DNA from: Paraburkholderia solisilvae
GTDB lineage: Bacteria; Pseudomonadota; Gammaproteobacteria; Burkholderiales; Burkholderiaceae
Length of the DNA: 64,000 nucleotides
Direction: 5' to 3'
Assembly (NCBI RefSeq): GCF_902859875.1
Contig: NZ_CADIKF010000007.1
Location: 103,066-167,065, forward strand
Positions 26,180 through 36,130 of this stretch are shown here, one piece after another. The position numbers were made by a program, and so were the translations under genes. The notes beneath the pieces are model-generated. The model had not been told where the DNA came from. It saw nothing but the letters and a program-made list of their open reading frames with translations, and did no database searches. The stretch's first letter is position 1; every line of letters begins with the position of its first letter.

Positions 26180-26923
26180 TCAGTCGTCCCCGGACGCCGG
26201 CCCTTTCGCGTAAAGCGTCGACTCCGCGAACTGCTCGGCATTCAGCACACGTCCAACGAGAATCAGCGCGGTCCGCTCGATATCGGTGCCTTGCACCCTG
26301 GCGGCGATGTCGGCGAGCGTGCCGGTTATCTTCTCTTCGTCGGGCCAGCTCGCCCGATACACCACCGCCACCGGACAATCCGCGCCGTAATGAGGAATCA
26401 GTTCCTCAGCGATGCGCGCGATATGCCGTACGCCGAGATGAATGGCCATCGTCGCGCGGTGGCGGGCGAGATCATGCAATTGCTCGCCGTCAGGCATCGA
26501 CGTTTTGCGCGCATAGCGTGTCAGGATCAGCGTCTGCGACACGCCGGGCAGCGTGAGTTCGCACCCGAGCGTCGCCGCGCTGGCCGCCGTCGCGGTCACG
26601 CCAGGCACGATTTCGTACGGAATGCCAAGTGCACGCAAGCGCCGGATCTGTTCGCCGATCGCACCGTACAGCGACGGGTCGCCCGAGTGCACACGCGCGA
26701 CATGCTGGCCCTTCGCGTGCGCGTCGGCCAGCAATGCAACGATCGCATCGAGGTCGAGTTCCGCGGTATTCACGACTACCTCGGCGATGTTGCCGGCCAG
26801 CACCGCGTCCGGCACGAGCGAGCCCGCATAGAGAAGCACCGGACACGTACGCACGAGACGTTGTCCTTTCACGGTGATCAGCTCCGGATCGCCCGGTCCC
26901 GCGCCGATAAAAAATACTGTCAT
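26180..26923 (-). CDS. cobM: precorrin-4 C11-methyltransferase
   Basis: The 247-residue SAM-dependent tetrapyrrole methylase carries the N-terminal [17 protein letters not shown] loop, the VHSGDPSLYGAIGEQ motif near residue 100 and EIVPGVTATAASAATLGCEL. This wording is specific to CobM/CbiF, which methylates precorrin-4 at C11. AAGGAG sits at normal spacing before the ATG. It is the last gene of the minus-strand run cobL-cobK-cobM, 78 bases after cobK. The protein acts in the cytoplasm. Confidence 0.95.
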   Translation of the reverse strand: MTVFFIGAGPGDPELITVKGQRLVRTCPVLLYAGSLVPDAVLAGNIAEVVVNTAELDLDAIVALLADAHAKGQHVARVHSGDPSLYGAIGEQIRRLRALGIPYEIVPGVTATAASAATLGCELTLPGVSQTLILTRYARKTSMPDGEQLHDLARHRATMAIHLGVRHIARIAEELIPHYGADCPVAVVYRASWPDEEKITGTLADIAARVQGTDIERTALILVGRVLNAEQFAESTLYAKGPASGDD

Positions 26924-27001
26924 TGAACGACGCTCCTTAAACCTGCCGACGCGCGGCCACGAAGGCTCGCGCGGCGAAAGCCACGCTAACGGCGCCCGGC
27001 G

Positions 27002-27733
27002 TCACGCGCGCGGCGCGTCGCTTTGCAGCGCTGCCAGTAATTCGTCCGCGCCCGCAAACATGCGCTCGACCGCCGGCAGAACCGGACGCCGGACCATGAT
27101 GACCGGCACGCCACGCTCGCGCGCGACCTCGAGCTTCGCCTGCGTCGCGCTGCCGCCGCTATGCTTGCTGATAACCACATCGAATGCGTTTTCGGCAAAC
27201 AGCGCGCGCTCGCTGTCGACGCTGAACGGGCCGCGCGCATCGATCACCGTCGCGCGGGCATTGCCGGGATGCGCGTCGAGACAACGCACGGTCCAATGCT
27301 GATGCGCAGGGATCTCGTCGAGGTGCTCGAGCGCTTCGCGGCCCAGCGTGAAGAACGGCCGCGCAAATGGCGCAATCGCGGCGCGCACGCCGGCCCAATC
27401 GTCGACCCATCGCCAGTCGTCGTCCGGTTGCGCGTCCCAGCCGGGACGCCGCAGCGCCCAACACGGCACACCGGCTGCACGGCTCGCTGCCGCCGCGTTT
27501 GCGCTGATGCGCGCGGCGTATGGATGCGTCGCGTCGATCAGCAGCGCGACGCCCTCGGTGTGCAGGTATTGCGCGAGCCCCTCCTCGCCGCCGAAGCCGC
27601 CGACCCGCACCGCGCAAGCAAGACCCACGGGGGTTCGCCCCAGCCCTGCGACGCTATACACATCCAGCGCAGTGAGTTTGCGCGCGATCTGCAACGCGTC
27701 GCCGGTGCCGCCCAGCAACAGGATGCGCGACAT
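27002..27733 (-). CDS. cobK: precorrin-6A reductase
   Basis: The 243-residue protein begins MSRILLLGGTGDALQIA, the NADPH-binding start of CobK/CbiJ. Further family motifs are LLIDATHPYAARISANAAAA and VVISKHSGGSATQAKLEVAR. It reduces the macrocycle of precorrin-6A to 6B. A GTG at 27742 overlaps the cobL stop (GTGA) and would add three residues; both starts imply translational coupling with cobL. Confidence 0.94.
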   Translation of the reverse strand: MSRILLLGGTGDALQIARKLTALDVYSVAGLGRTPVGLACAVRVGGFGGEEGLAQYLHTEGVALLIDATHPYAARISANAAAASRAAGVPCWALRRPGWDAQPDDDWRWVDDWAGVRAAIAPFARPFFTLGREALEHLDEIPAHQHWTVRCLDAHPGNARATVIDARGPFSVDSERALFAENAFDVVISKHSGGSATQAKLEVARERGVPVIMVRRPVLPAVERMFAGADELLAALQSDAPRA

Positions 27734-27738
27734 CGTGC

Positions 27739-29004
27739 TCACGGTTTGACGGTTTCGTACAGGGTGATGGGCAACGCGGGGCGCCACGTTTCGAAGCCGC
27801 CCAGCGGCTGCGCGTCGGCCAGTGCGATGCGCGTCAGCGTGCCGCCGTGCCGCTTGCGGCATGCGGCCAGCGCGGCCTCGCCTTCGAGCGTGACCGCATT
27901 GGCGACGAATCGTCCGCCGCTGCGCAACGCGCTCCAGCATGCGTCGAAGACGCCCGGCACGGTGACGCCACCGCCGATGAACACGGCGTCCGGTGACGCA
28001 AGACCGGCGAGCGCAGCGGGCGCCGCACCGGCGACGAGCTGCAGCGCCGGCACGCCGAGCGCGTCGCGATTGTGTTCGATAAAGCGCTGCCGCTCCGGAT
28101 GCGCTTCGATGGCGATCGCGCGGCAAGATGGATGCGCGCGCATCCATTCGATGCCGATCGAGCCGCAGCCCGCGCCGACATCCCAGAGCAGTTCGCGAGG
28201 CGCGGGCGCGAGCCGTGCGAGCGTCAGCGCGCGCACATCGCGTTTGGTCAACTGGCCGTCGTGGCTAAACGCATCGTCGGGCAAGCCGGGCGTCAACGCG
28301 ACGCGCGGCTGATGTCCGCTTGCGCGGCATTCGAGCGCGATCAGATTCAGCGCCGCACAGCGGTCGACCTGCCACGCGTGTGCGATGCCGTCGATACGCC
28401 GCTCGAGCGGCCCGCCGACGTGTTCGAAGACGGTCATCTGCGTCGCGCCGAAACCTCGCGCCGCAACGCATGCGGCGATTTTCGCGGGAGTCGTGCCATC
28501 GCTGCTCAGCACGAAGACACGCGCGCCATCGTGCAAATGCGCGTTGACGGCAGCAAGCGGCCGGCCCACCACCGAGACGGTTGCGACATCCTGCAACGGC
28601 CAGCCGAGCCGCGCGGCGGCAAGCGAGAGCGAGGACGGCGCCGGCAGCACACGCATCCGGTCCGCGCCGGCATGACGCGCGAGCGTAGCGCCGATACCGA
28701 ACAGCATCGGGTCGCCGCTTGCGAGCACACAAACGGCCGCATCCTGCCCGGCGAGCAGCGGCGTGATGTCGAATGGGCTCGGCCAGCGCTCGCGGCGCGC
28801 GCGCATGCGCGCGGGCAGCATCGCGAGGTGACGCTCGGCGCCGTAGATCACGGATGCGTCGAAAAGCGCGCGGCGCGCGGCGCGCCCGAGTCCGGCAAAA
28901 CCGTCGTCGCCGATGCCGACGACGGTGAGCGACGCCGGCAGGCGGATGGTTGGGTCGCGCGGGTTCAATTGCTGATCGGAGTGCTGCAATGCGTTCGTCG
29001 ACAT
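27739..29004 (-). CDS. cobL: precorrin-6Y C5,15-methyltransferase (CbiE-CbiT fusion)
   Basis: The 421-residue enzyme fuses two methyltransferases. Residues about 20-215 are CbiE-like ([37 protein letters not shown]). Residues about 240-415 are CbiT-like with the SAM motif [16 protein letters not shown] and an [14 protein letters not shown] acidic loop. CobL methylates C5 and C15 and decarboxylates the C12 side chain. The ATG at 29004 is used; the frame upstream lacks family sequence. It is first in the cobL-cobK-cobM unit and has no cobalamin riboswitch in its 260-base leader, unlike the other cob units here. Confidence 0.94.
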   Translation of the reverse strand: MSTNALQHSDQQLNPRDPTIRLPASLTVVGIGDDGFAGLGRAARRALFDASVIYGAERHLAMLPARMRARRERWPSPFDITPLLAGQDAAVCVLASGDPMLFGIGATLARHAGADRMRVLPAPSSLSLAAARLGWPLQDVATVSVVGRPLAAVNAHLHDGARVFVLSSDGTTPAKIAACVAARGFGATQMTVFEHVGGPLERRIDGIAHAWQVDRCAALNLIALECRASGHQPRVALTPGLPDDAFSHDGQLTKRDVRALTLARLAPAPRELLWDVGAGCGSIGIEWMRAHPSCRAIAIEAHPERQRFIEHNRDALGVPALQLVAGAAPAALAGLASPDAVFIGGGVTVPGVFDACWSALRSGGRFVANAVTLEGEAALAACRKRHGGTLTRIALADAQPLGGFETWRPALPITLYETVKP

Positions 29005-29266
29005 CGAAACGAAGCGGGCTTCGCCCGGGGTTCGCCTGTAGAACCCGCATGATACCGCGCTCGTCACTCGCATTGGTTCGCGGCGCCTGCCGATACGACG
29101 GTCTGACGCGCCGCGGCGCCCGCCATCACCCGGTCTGCGAGGGCAACGCGAGTGTGCGGCAGGAAAGCCGGATCCGGCGCCGGATGATGTCGTGGCAACG
29201 CCGGCAAGCCGCACAGTCAGGTCGGGTTGCCGGCGTCGCCGTCACGCGGTGCGTCACCTGCCGCGA

Positions 29267-30037
29267 CTAGCCATGTCGACGCGCCCAGTCCGCCAGTACG
29301 CTGGTCTGGTCGTGGACCGTGTCCAGCTTTGCCGCCAGATCGTTATACAGATTCCCAAGCGCGCTGATCAGGCGACCCTGCTCCGTGGACTGGGTCCTGA
29401 GGACGTTCATCTCCAGCCTCGCCGTATTGACGCCGCTGTTGACGGCCTGAATCTGCTTGCCGAGGTCGTCCGTCTTCGCACCGTTGGTTTCGACTCGCGT
29501 CCTGAGCGCGTCGAATTCATTGGCAACCTTCTGGACCTGCCCGCCGACCGCTTCAATCTTCTTCGACGTCGCAAGCTGCTCGTCCTTGAAGCCGCCGAGA
29601 CTGCTGTTGACGCTCTGAATCCGCTTGTCGAGATTGTCCGTCTTCATGCCATTGGCTTCGACTTGCGTCCTGACTGCCTGGAAGTCCTTTGCGACGTTCT
29701 GGACCTGGCCGCCGACCGATTCGACCTTCTTCGACGTCGCAAGCTGCTCATCCTTGAGAGACGTCAGATGGCTGTTGACGCCGCCGACCTCGTGCGAAAA
29801 CTGTCCCATCAACTGCGACACACCGTTCACCTGCGTTGCGATGCCGGTGACCTGATTGGACACATTGTTGATCTGATTGGAAAGCTGGGTTATTCGCCCC
29901 TGAAATTGCTGCGTCGGCGTTTGACCGCGCGCTTCGGTCGCCGGCTGGCCCTCCGGGCTGCCGTCGTCCGTGGCGGGCGTGTGGTCGTTCCAGCGATAGC
30001 CGGGAACGTTGATGAGAATTTGCGGTGAACTTTGCAT
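29267..30037 (-). CDS. coiled-coil protein with internal repeat (first of two)
   Basis: I do not recognise a family. The 256-residue protein has a Pro- and Gly-rich start, then an almost continuous helical, Asn/Gln-rich coiled coil from residue 45 onward, with no signal peptide or membrane helix. Two tandem 56-residue units (95-150 and 151-206) are nearly identical, each starting KDEQLATSKK and continuing VGGQVQ. AAGGAG precedes the ATG. A related protein follows at 30206-30739. The pattern recalls tail-fibre or chemoreceptor-like helical rods, but no such context is present. Both genes interrupt the cobalamin cluster. Confidence 0.7.
   Translation of the reverse strand: MQSSPQILINVPGYRWNDHTPATDDGSPEGQPATEARGQTPTQQFQGRITQLSNQINNVSNQVTGIATQVNGVSQLMGQFSHEVGGVNSHLTSLKDEQLATSKKVESVGGQVQNVAKDFQAVRTQVEANGMKTDNLDKRIQSVNSSLGGFKDEQLATSKKIEAVGGQVQKVANEFDALRTRVETNGAKTDDLGKQIQAVNSGVNTARLEMNVLRTQSTEQGRLISALGNLYNDLAAKLDTVHDQTSVLADWARRHG
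29420..29755 (-). repeat. two tandem 168-base units inside the coiled-coil gene
   Basis: The two in-frame units encode the 56-residue repeats of the 29267-30037 protein. High identity at protein and base level suggests recent duplication, and copy number may vary between strains. Confidence 0.65.
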
Positions 30038-30205
30038 GCTGGGCTCCTTCAGGCTGGCGACCCATTCGATTGAATCGCACCTGCTTGAATTGAAGAAGAA
30101 ATCGACCTGCGAACTGCGCCGCTGCGGGTGCTCGCCATGCGAGCCGCGCAGGGGGACGTGCCGCGGCCGGTCCGCTCGCGTTCGGCGGACCGGCCGCATG
30201 CGGAG

Positions 30206-30739
30206 TTAATGTCCGCTGTTGCCGCCGTTCTGCTTAACCCATTGCTCGAAATCCTTCAGACCGGTGACTTCGCTGGCGGTGCTCTCGATCTTCGGTCCGA
30301 GCTTGCCCAGCGTCGTTTCGATATTCCCGAGGCTTGTCTGATTTTGCGAGGTCTGAACGTTCAGTGACTCGATGTTCTTGTTGACCTGCCCAATGCTTCT
30401 GTCCAGGTCGCCGAATTTGTCCTGCACATTCGTCACGCCGTTCTGAACGTTGTCCACCGACTTCGACAGGCCGCCGATCTGGCCGCTCAGCGAGTTGATG
30501 TTGCCGGCCACGCCGGCCACCTGATTGCTCAAGGCCTCGAAGCGGGACTGCAGCGGCGTCAGCCACCGGTCCTTGAAAATGCGGCTGTCGTTTCGACCGT
30601 CCTCCGACTGCACATTCGGGTCACCCGCAGGGCTGCGGGAATGGATCGGCGCTTGAGGGTTGCCCGGTTGATTGTCTTCACCGTGTTCGTAGTTGTAAAA
30701 CTGAACCTGCTGATTGCCGGACACATTGATCGTTTGCAT
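30206..30739 (-). CDS. coiled-coil protein (second of two)
   Basis: The 177-residue protein starts MQTINVSGNQQVQFYNYEHG, continues with a polar Pro-rich segment and then a helical coiled coil (residues about 65-165) rich in Asn, Gln, Ser and Gly, for example FEALSNQVAGVAGNINSLSG. Composition, layout and the Q/N-rich heptads resemble the 29267-30037 protein, so the two are likely paralogues. No signal peptide is visible. AAGGA precedes the ATG. The 168-base gap between them suggests co-transcription. Function is unknown. Confidence 0.7.
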   Translation of the reverse strand: MQTINVSGNQQVQFYNYEHGEDNQPGNPQAPIHSRSPAGDPNVQSEDGRNDSRIFKDRWLTPLQSRFEALSNQVAGVAGNINSLSGQIGGLSKSVDNVQNGVTNVQDKFGDLDRSIGQVNKNIESLNVQTSQNQTSLGNIETTLGKLGPKIESTASEVTGLKDFEQWVKQNGGNSGH

Positions 30740-30998
30740 GTTCGATTCCTTCACGTTCAAATCATTCGGTTGACAGTGAACTTCTGGCGCTGCAGAGCGA
30801 TTCGGATAATCAGGTGCAGAATCAGGTGAGACGGCCTCCTTGAGCGATGAACATGGGGCCATTTTCGCCACGTGCCGACCTCGCGGGCGATACCCGGATA
30901 CCTCGCGCGGCATGCGATGCGCGCGGCCACGCGCATGTGGCATGCAAACCGTCCGTGCGCGAGTGCGCATGGCGAAACAGGGCATAATACGCAGCGTC

Positions 30999-31147
30999 GC
31001 CGGTGCCCTTCGGGGCCGAAGAGGGAACACGTTTCACACCGTGGCTGCCCCCGCAACTGTATGCAGCGAGTCCGCATCTCACCCGCCACTGGCTTGACCG
31101 GGAAGGCCGATGCGGACAGCGACCTGCAAGCCAGGAGACCTGCCGGC
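30999..31147 (+). promoter_or_regulatory. cobalamin riboswitch upstream of cobG
   Basis: Conserved parts appear in order: AGAGGGAA (31018-31025), CTGCCCCCGCAACTGTA (about 31045-31061), GCCACTGG (31085-31092) and AAGCCAGGAGACCTGCC (about 31128-31144). GCCGG at 30999 pairs with CCGGC at 31143-31147 as P1. It should lower cobG-cobH-cobI-cobJ expression when adenosylcobalamin is plentiful. Confidence 0.93.
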
Positions 31148-31191
31148 CACACACATTTGTTCGCGCGGCCAGCATCGGGCGGGGTGTACCG

Positions 31192-32700
31192 ATGCCGGGC
31201 TCGCTCCCGCTCAGGCGGCGAGCGACGCCCGGGAAAGCGCGCGACGCTAACCCGGTATTCGCCTTGAACCAGTCGCCTTCCGTTGCCGCACCCTCCGTCA
31301 GCCGGCCCCGCGGTTCCGCCTGCCCGGGCTTGCTGCGAATCGTGGCCGCGCGCGACGGCGGGATTTGCCGGATCAGGCTGCCGGGCGGCGTGCTGAATGC
31401 GGACGAGGCGCATGCCATCGCGGACGCGGCGCAAATGCATGCGGCGGGCGTGGTCGACATCACCAACCGGGCGAACCTGCAGATACGCGGCGTTCGCGCA
31501 GGCAATGAACAGGCGTTGATCGAATGCCTGCTTGCCGCGGGTTTGGGTCCTGATGCGCGCACATCGGCTGACGCCACGCAAAGTGTGCCTATCCCCCACC
31601 CGGCAGCCGACGACGTGCGCAACCTGATGATCAGCCCGAGCGCCGGCCACGACCGCGACGCGCTGTTCGATACGACCGCCCTTGCCGCGCAGATTCTGAA
31701 TCTGTTGCAGACCGAAGCGCGCTTCGCGGCGCTGTCGCCGAAGTTCGCGTTGCTGCTCGACGGCGGCGAACGTCTCGCGATGCCCGGACATCCGCACGAT
31801 GTCTGGCTCGCCGCATTGCCGGACGAAGACGGCAACGCGTGCTTCGCATTCGGTCTCGCCGGCTGCCCGCCGAACGCACCGCATGATCCGGCTGCGCTCG
31901 CGGCGGTGCGGCCCGAGCATGTCGTCGCGCTCGTCGATGCGCTGCTGCACGCGTTTCTCGATCTGGCCGCGCCGGACGACATGCGCATGCGCGATCTGCT
32001 CGCCCATCGACCGGCTGACGCGGTGCTCGCGCACGTCGAGGCGCGCGCGAATTTTCCGTTGCTGCGAACCGAGCGTATCAGCGCATGGCGCCGCTCGCGC
32101 GCGCAGCCGTCTTTGCGCTTCGGCGCGCATCCGCAGCGCGAGCCCGGCATGGCGTATGTCGGCGGCGCGCCGCCGCTCGGGCGACTCGATGCACAGACAT
32201 TGCGCGCACTCGCCGCGCTGTCGCAGGAAGCCGGCAACGGCACGCTGCGTATGACGCCGTGGCAAAGCCTGCTGCTGCCGGACGTGCGCACACACGCCGC
32301 GCCGGCCGCGCTGGCTCGCCTCGCATCGCTCGGCCTCGCGTGCGATCGCGCGCAGCCGTTCGCGCGGCTGATTGCATGCACCGGCTCGTCCGGCTGTGCG
32401 AAAGGCCACGCCGATACGAAAGCCGATGCCGCCCTGCTCGCCGCACGCTTGCCCACGGATACCGACGTCGAAGTGCATCTGAGCGGCTGCACGCGCTCGT
32501 GCGCCGCCGCGCATCCGGTGCCGTTCACGCTGCTCGCGGTCGCTCCCGGCCTATACGACCTGTACCGGTGCGATCGTGCGACGGGCGCTGCCGCATCAGG
32601 TTTCGACAGCGGATTCGGCACCCTCGTTGCGCATCACCTGACCATAGAATACGCAGCCGATCTGCTCGACCGGCTGCCCCGGAGCTCCCCTGATGCTTGA
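31192..32700 (+). CDS. cobG: precorrin-3B synthase
   Basis: The 502-residue protein belongs to the nitrite/sulfite reductase fold family. ACPGLLRIVAARDGGICRI near residue 40 opens the first half-domain. The iron-sulfur and siroheme cysteines lie at ACTGSSGCAKGHADT and HLSGCTRSCAA near the C-terminus. CobG uses oxygen to make the ring-contraction substrate precorrin-3B, marking the aerobic pathway. The ATG at 31192 lies 45 bases past the riboswitch; a TTG at 31264 would begin nearer the conserved core. The stop overlaps cobH by eight bases. Confidence 0.92.
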   Translation: MPGSLPLRRRATPGKARDANPVFALNQSPSVAAPSVSRPRGSACPGLLRIVAARDGGICRIRLPGGVLNADEAHAIADAAQMHAAGVVDITNRANLQIRGVRAGNEQALIECLLAAGLGPDARTSADATQSVPIPHPAADDVRNLMISPSAGHDRDALFDTTALAAQILNLLQTEARFAALSPKFALLLDGGERLAMPGHPHDVWLAALPDEDGNACFAFGLAGCPPNAPHDPAALAAVRPEHVVALVDALLHAFLDLAAPDDMRMRDLLAHRPADAVLAHVEARANFPLLRTERISAWRRSRAQPSLRFGAHPQREPGMAYVGGAPPLGRLDAQTLRALAALSQEAGNGTLRMTPWQSLLLPDVRTHAAPAALARLASLGLACDRAQPFARLIACTGSSGCAKGHADTKADAALLAARLPTDTDVEVHLSGCTRSCAAAHPVPFTLLAVAPGLYDLYRCDRATGAAASGFDSGFGTLVAHHLTIEYAADLLDRLPRSSPDA

Positions 32701-33319
32701 CTACATCCGCGACGGCAGCGAGATATACCGTCAGTCGTTCGCGACGATTCGTGCGGAGGCCGACCTGTCGCGCATCCCCGCCGACCTCGAAAAACTCGCG
32801 GTGCGCGTGATTCACGCGTCCGGTATGGTCGACATTGCCGGCAGCCTGCGCTTTTCGCCTGGCGCAGGCCGCGCCGGTCGCGACGCATTGAAAAACGGCG
32901 CGCCGATACTGTGCGATGCGCGCATGGTGGCCGAAGGCGTCACGCGCGCGCGGCTGCCCGCCGCGAACGACGTGATCTGCACGCTCGGCGATCCTGCCGT
33001 GCCAACGCTCGCGCGCGAATTGAACAACACGCGTTCGGCGGCTGCGCTCGAATTGTGGCGGCCGCATCTCGCGGGCAGCGTCGTCGCGATCGGCAATGCG
33101 CCGACCGCGCTGTTTTATCTGCTCGAGATGCTCGACGCGGGCGCACCGCGTCCCGCGCTGATTCTCGGCTTGCCCGTCGGCTTTGTCGGCGCGGCCGAAT
33201 CGAAGGCGGCGCTGGCCGCCGACAGCCGCGGCGTGCCATACGTGGTGGTCGATGGCAGGCGCGGCGGCAGTGCGATGGCGGCCGCCGCCGTCAACGCGCT
33301 CGCGTCGGAGGAGGAATAG
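32693..33319 (+). CDS. cobH: precorrin-8X methylmutase
   Basis: The 208-residue protein begins [20 protein letters not shown] and carries [13 protein letters not shown] with the catalytic His (H41) that moves the C11 methyl group to C12, giving hydrogenobyrinate. Other family segments are [14 protein letters not shown] and [18 protein letters not shown]. The start overlaps the end of cobG, and cobI begins four bases after its stop, so the three are tightly coupled. Confidence 0.95.
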   Translation: MLDYIRDGSEIYRQSFATIRAEADLSRIPADLEKLAVRVIHASGMVDIAGSLRFSPGAGRAGRDALKNGAPILCDARMVAEGVTRARLPAANDVICTLGDPAVPTLARELNNTRSAAALELWRPHLAGSVVAIGNAPTALFYLLEMLDAGAPRPALILGLPVGFVGAAESKAALAADSRGVPYVVVDGRRGGSAMAAAAVNALASEEE

Positions 33320-33323
33320 ATCG

Positions 33324-34070
33324 ATGGCCGATCATCCTGCAACCGTGCGCGGCCGCCTGCTCGGTCTCGGCGTCGGACCGGGCGACCCGGAGCTGATCAC
33401 CGTCAAGGCGCTGCGTCTCCTGAAGTCGGCGCCGGTGGTCGCGTACTTCGTTGCCAAGGGCAAGAAAGGCAACGCGTTCGGCATCATCGAGGCGCATCTG
33501 TCCGATGCACAACTTCACCTGCCGCTCGTCTATCCGGTGACGACCGAAGCCCTCGAGCCGCCGCTATCGTACGAGGCGATCATCGCCGACTTCTACGACT
33601 CCGCGGCGGTTGTGATTGCCGGTCACCTCGATGCGGGCCGCGACGTCGCGGTGATCTGCGAAGGCGATCCTTTTTTCTACGGGTCGTATATGTACCTGCA
33701 TGACCGGCTCGCGACGCGTTTCGAAGCCGAAGTCGTGCCGGGCGTGTGCTCGATGCTCGGCGGCGCGGCGGTGCTCGGCGCGCCGCTCGTCTACCGGAAT
33801 CAGACGCTGTCGGTGCTTTCGGGTGTATTGCCCGAAGCGGAACTGAAGCGGCGGCTCGCGCACGCCGACGCGGCGGTCATCATGAAACTCGGCCGCAACT
33901 TCGACAAGGTGCGGCGCGTGCTCGACGAACTCGGACTCGCGCCACGCGCGCTTTATGTGGAGCGCGCGACGATGGCGAATCAGCGGATCGTGCCGCTTGC
34001 CGAGGTGGACCCGATGGCGTCGCCGTATTTTTCGCTGCTCGTGATTCCGGGGGAGAAATGGCAAGGCTGA
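33324..34070 (+). CDS. cobI: precorrin-2 C20-methyltransferase
   Basis: The 248-residue SAM-dependent methylase has [20 protein letters not shown] at the N-terminus, [20 protein letters not shown] in the middle and [20 protein letters not shown] after it. These are CobI/CbiL motifs; the enzyme makes precorrin-3A. The ATG at 33324 follows the cobH stop by four bases. Its stop lies 13 bases inside the cbiG-cobJ start region, continuing the coupled operon. Confidence 0.94.
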   Translation: MADHPATVRGRLLGLGVGPGDPELITVKALRLLKSAPVVAYFVAKGKKGNAFGIIEAHLSDAQLHLPLVYPVTTEALEPPLSYEAIIADFYDSAAVVIAGHLDAGRDVAVICEGDPFFYGSYMYLHDRLATRFEAEVVPGVCSMLGGAAVLGAPLVYRNQTLSVLSGVLPEAELKRRLAHADAAVIMKLGRNFDKVRRVLDELGLAPRALYVERATMANQRIVPLAEVDPMASPYFSLLVIPGEKWQG

Positions 34071-35866
34071 AGCCTCCCGCGATTATCGTGCTCGGCAGCG
34101 GGGCGACCGCGACCGCGCGACGCATCGCGGCCTGCTATCCGGACGCGCGCGTGCACGGTTTGCGCGGTCGCGTTCAAGCCGGCAGCGGCGCAACAGCGGC
34201 CGATGTGCTGTTCGACGAACTCGGCGCGCATCTGCGCGAACTGTATGCGAGCGGCACGCCGATCGTCGCGTTGTGCGCGGCCGGCATCGTGATCCGTTGC
34301 GTCGCGTCGTTGCTCGCGAACAAGGGCGCGGAGCCGCCGGTGCTCGCGGTCGCGGAGGACGGCAGCGCGGTAGCGCCATTGCTCGGCGGCCTCGCCGGCG
34401 TCAACGTAATGGCCCGCGAGATCGCGGCGGCGCTCGACGTGCCGCCCGCCATCACGACAAGCGGCGAACTGCGCTTCGGCACCTGCGTGCTGAATCCGCC
34501 TGAAGGCTATGCGCTCGCCAGTCTCGCGCAGGGCAAGCGTTTCGTGTCCGATCTGCTCGCGGGTGAAAGCACGCGCATCGAAGGCGACGCGCATTGGCTC
34601 GACGATGCGCAACTGCCGCGCTCGGCCGATGCGCAACGCGCGATCCGCATCACGCCGCACGCATGGGACGGCAATATCGATGAACTCGTCATTCATCCGC
34701 GCAGCGTCGTCGTCGCGCTGACGGACGGTGAAGACGCGGCACAGCGCATACGCGATGCACTCGCGGCGCAGGCACTGTCGCCGCTCGCGCTGGCCGCGAT
34801 CGTCGCACCGGCCGCACGCATGGGCGACGAAGCGTTCGAGCAGGCGGCCCGCGCGCTGAATGCGCCGCTGCGTTTTGCCGACGTCGCGGACGTTACCGAC
34901 GGCACAAACAGCGCGAACGGCACGAACGCCGCTGCAGTCATGGACGTCAAGGATTCGCACGCGGCGCCCGCATCGCTGTCGTCGCGCGCGTTGCTGACCG
35001 CCGCGTTAGATCCGGACAGCGAGATTGCCGACAGCGCGTCGGGCGTCGCATTGGCCGTCGCGGCTGGGCCGGTCGATGTCAATACGATCGGCCGTGCGCG
35101 CGGCCGGCTGACCGTGATCGGCCTCGGTCCCGGCAGCGCGGACCTGATGGTGCCGGCAGCCCGCGCCGCACTCGATCAGGCAACGGACATTCTCGGTTAT
35201 GCAACCTACGTCGAGATGGCCGGGCCGTTTCGCGCCGACCAACAGGTGCACCCGACCGATAACCGCGAAGAGATGCAACGCGCGCGTCGTGCGTTCGAGC
35301 TTGCGAGCGGCGGACGGCGCGTCGTGATGGTGTCGTCGGGCGACCCCGGTGTGTTCGCGATGGCGTCGGCAGTGCTCGAAGCGCTCGATGCGTCTGACGC
35401 GCCCGAGTGGGCCGACGTCGAACTGGAGATCGTGCCCGGCGTGTCTGCCGCGATGGCGACCGCCGCGCAGGCCGGCGCACCGCTCGGCCACGACTTTTGC
35501 ATGCTGTCGCTGTCGGATAACCTGAAGCCGTGGTCGATCATCGAAACGCGCATCGCGCATGCGGCGCAAGCCGATCTGGTGATGGCGTTTTATAACCCGG
35601 TATCGCGCGCGCGCCCCTGGCAACTCGACAAGGCGCTCGATATCGTGCGCGAATTCCGTGCGCCGGAAACGGTGGTCGTGCTGGGACGCGATATCGGCCG
35701 GCCTGGTGCATCGCTTGTGACGATGACGCTCGGCGAGTTGAAGTCTGCGGACGTCGATATGCGTACGATGGTGATCATCGGGTCTTCGACTACGCGCGAA
35801 TTTGTGCGGCGATCGGCGCATGGCGCGCCGCGCGAATGGGTTTATACGCCGCGCTGGTATCGGTGA
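34058..35866 (+). CDS. cobJ: CbiG-CobJ fusion: precorrin-3B C17-methyltransferase
   Basis: The 602-residue protein has two halves. Residues about 1-230 are the CbiG N-terminal and middle parts ([20 protein letters not shown], then [20 protein letters not shown]). Residues about 345-602 are CobJ ([60 protein letters not shown]), the ring-contracting C17 methylase. Between them lies an Ala/Asn-rich stretch whose first part ([20 protein letters not shown]) looks like a worn CobE/CbiG C-terminal domain; an intact CobE is encoded at 46735. GGGGGAG precedes the ATG, which lies inside the end of cobI. Confidence 0.92.
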   Translation: MARLKPPAIIVLGSGATATARRIAACYPDARVHGLRGRVQAGSGATAADVLFDELGAHLRELYASGTPIVALCAAGIVIRCVASLLANKGAEPPVLAVAEDGSAVAPLLGGLAGVNVMAREIAAALDVPPAITTSGELRFGTCVLNPPEGYALASLAQGKRFVSDLLAGESTRIEGDAHWLDDAQLPRSADAQRAIRITPHAWDGNIDELVIHPRSVVVALTDGEDAAQRIRDALAAQALSPLALAAIVAPAARMGDEAFEQAARALNAPLRFADVADVTDGTNSANGTNAAAVMDVKDSHAAPASLSSRALLTAALDPDSEIADSASGVALAVAAGPVDVNTIGRARGRLTVIGLGPGSADLMVPAARAALDQATDILGYATYVEMAGPFRADQQVHPTDNREEMQRARRAFELASGGRRVVMVSSGDPGVFAMASAVLEALDASDAPEWADVELEIVPGVSAAMATAAQAGAPLGHDFCMLSLSDNLKPWSIIETRIAHAAQADLVMAFYNPVSRARPWQLDKALDIVREFRAPETVVVLGRDIGRPGASLVTMTLGELKSADVDMRTMVIIGSSTTREFVRRSAHGAPREWVYTPRWYR

Positions 35867-35881
35867 ACAATGGGTCCGGTA

Positions 35882-35903
35882 ATGCGCACAGGAATGTGCG
35901 CAT
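35882..35903 (+). terminator. hairpin after the cobG-cobJ operon
   Basis: ATGCGCACA-GGAA-TGTGCGCAT is a perfect nine-pair stem, 15 bases past the cobJ stop. No T-run follows, so it may be an RNA 3' end stabiliser or a weak terminator. Confidence 0.5.
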
Positions 35904-36130
35904 CGCTATTCCCGGCAAGAGTAGACCGCCATTAAGTCAATTAACTCCACGCCATTATCCACACAAATCATCACCTCATTATAATTTAAATTTTGTTAAA
36001 AAACCTTTACCTACTCCAGTTTCACGAATAATCTACCACCAATAAAACCAATCTGATCTTCAAGACCCCCGGGCACTTATCCGGTGCCACGATGTTTCGC
36101 GCGACGGCGCTCCCGCCAGGAGATCGAATC

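Noticed and set aside
29005..29266. Possible cobalamin riboswitch before cobL
   Set aside because: Neither the CCCGCAACTGT-type core nor the GCCACTG and AGCCxGGAxACC boxes are present on the minus strand.
30757..32621. Two long minus-strand frames opposite cobG
   Set aside because: They overlap the cobG coding region and riboswitch 1 and have no family features; cobG is unmistakable on the plus strand.
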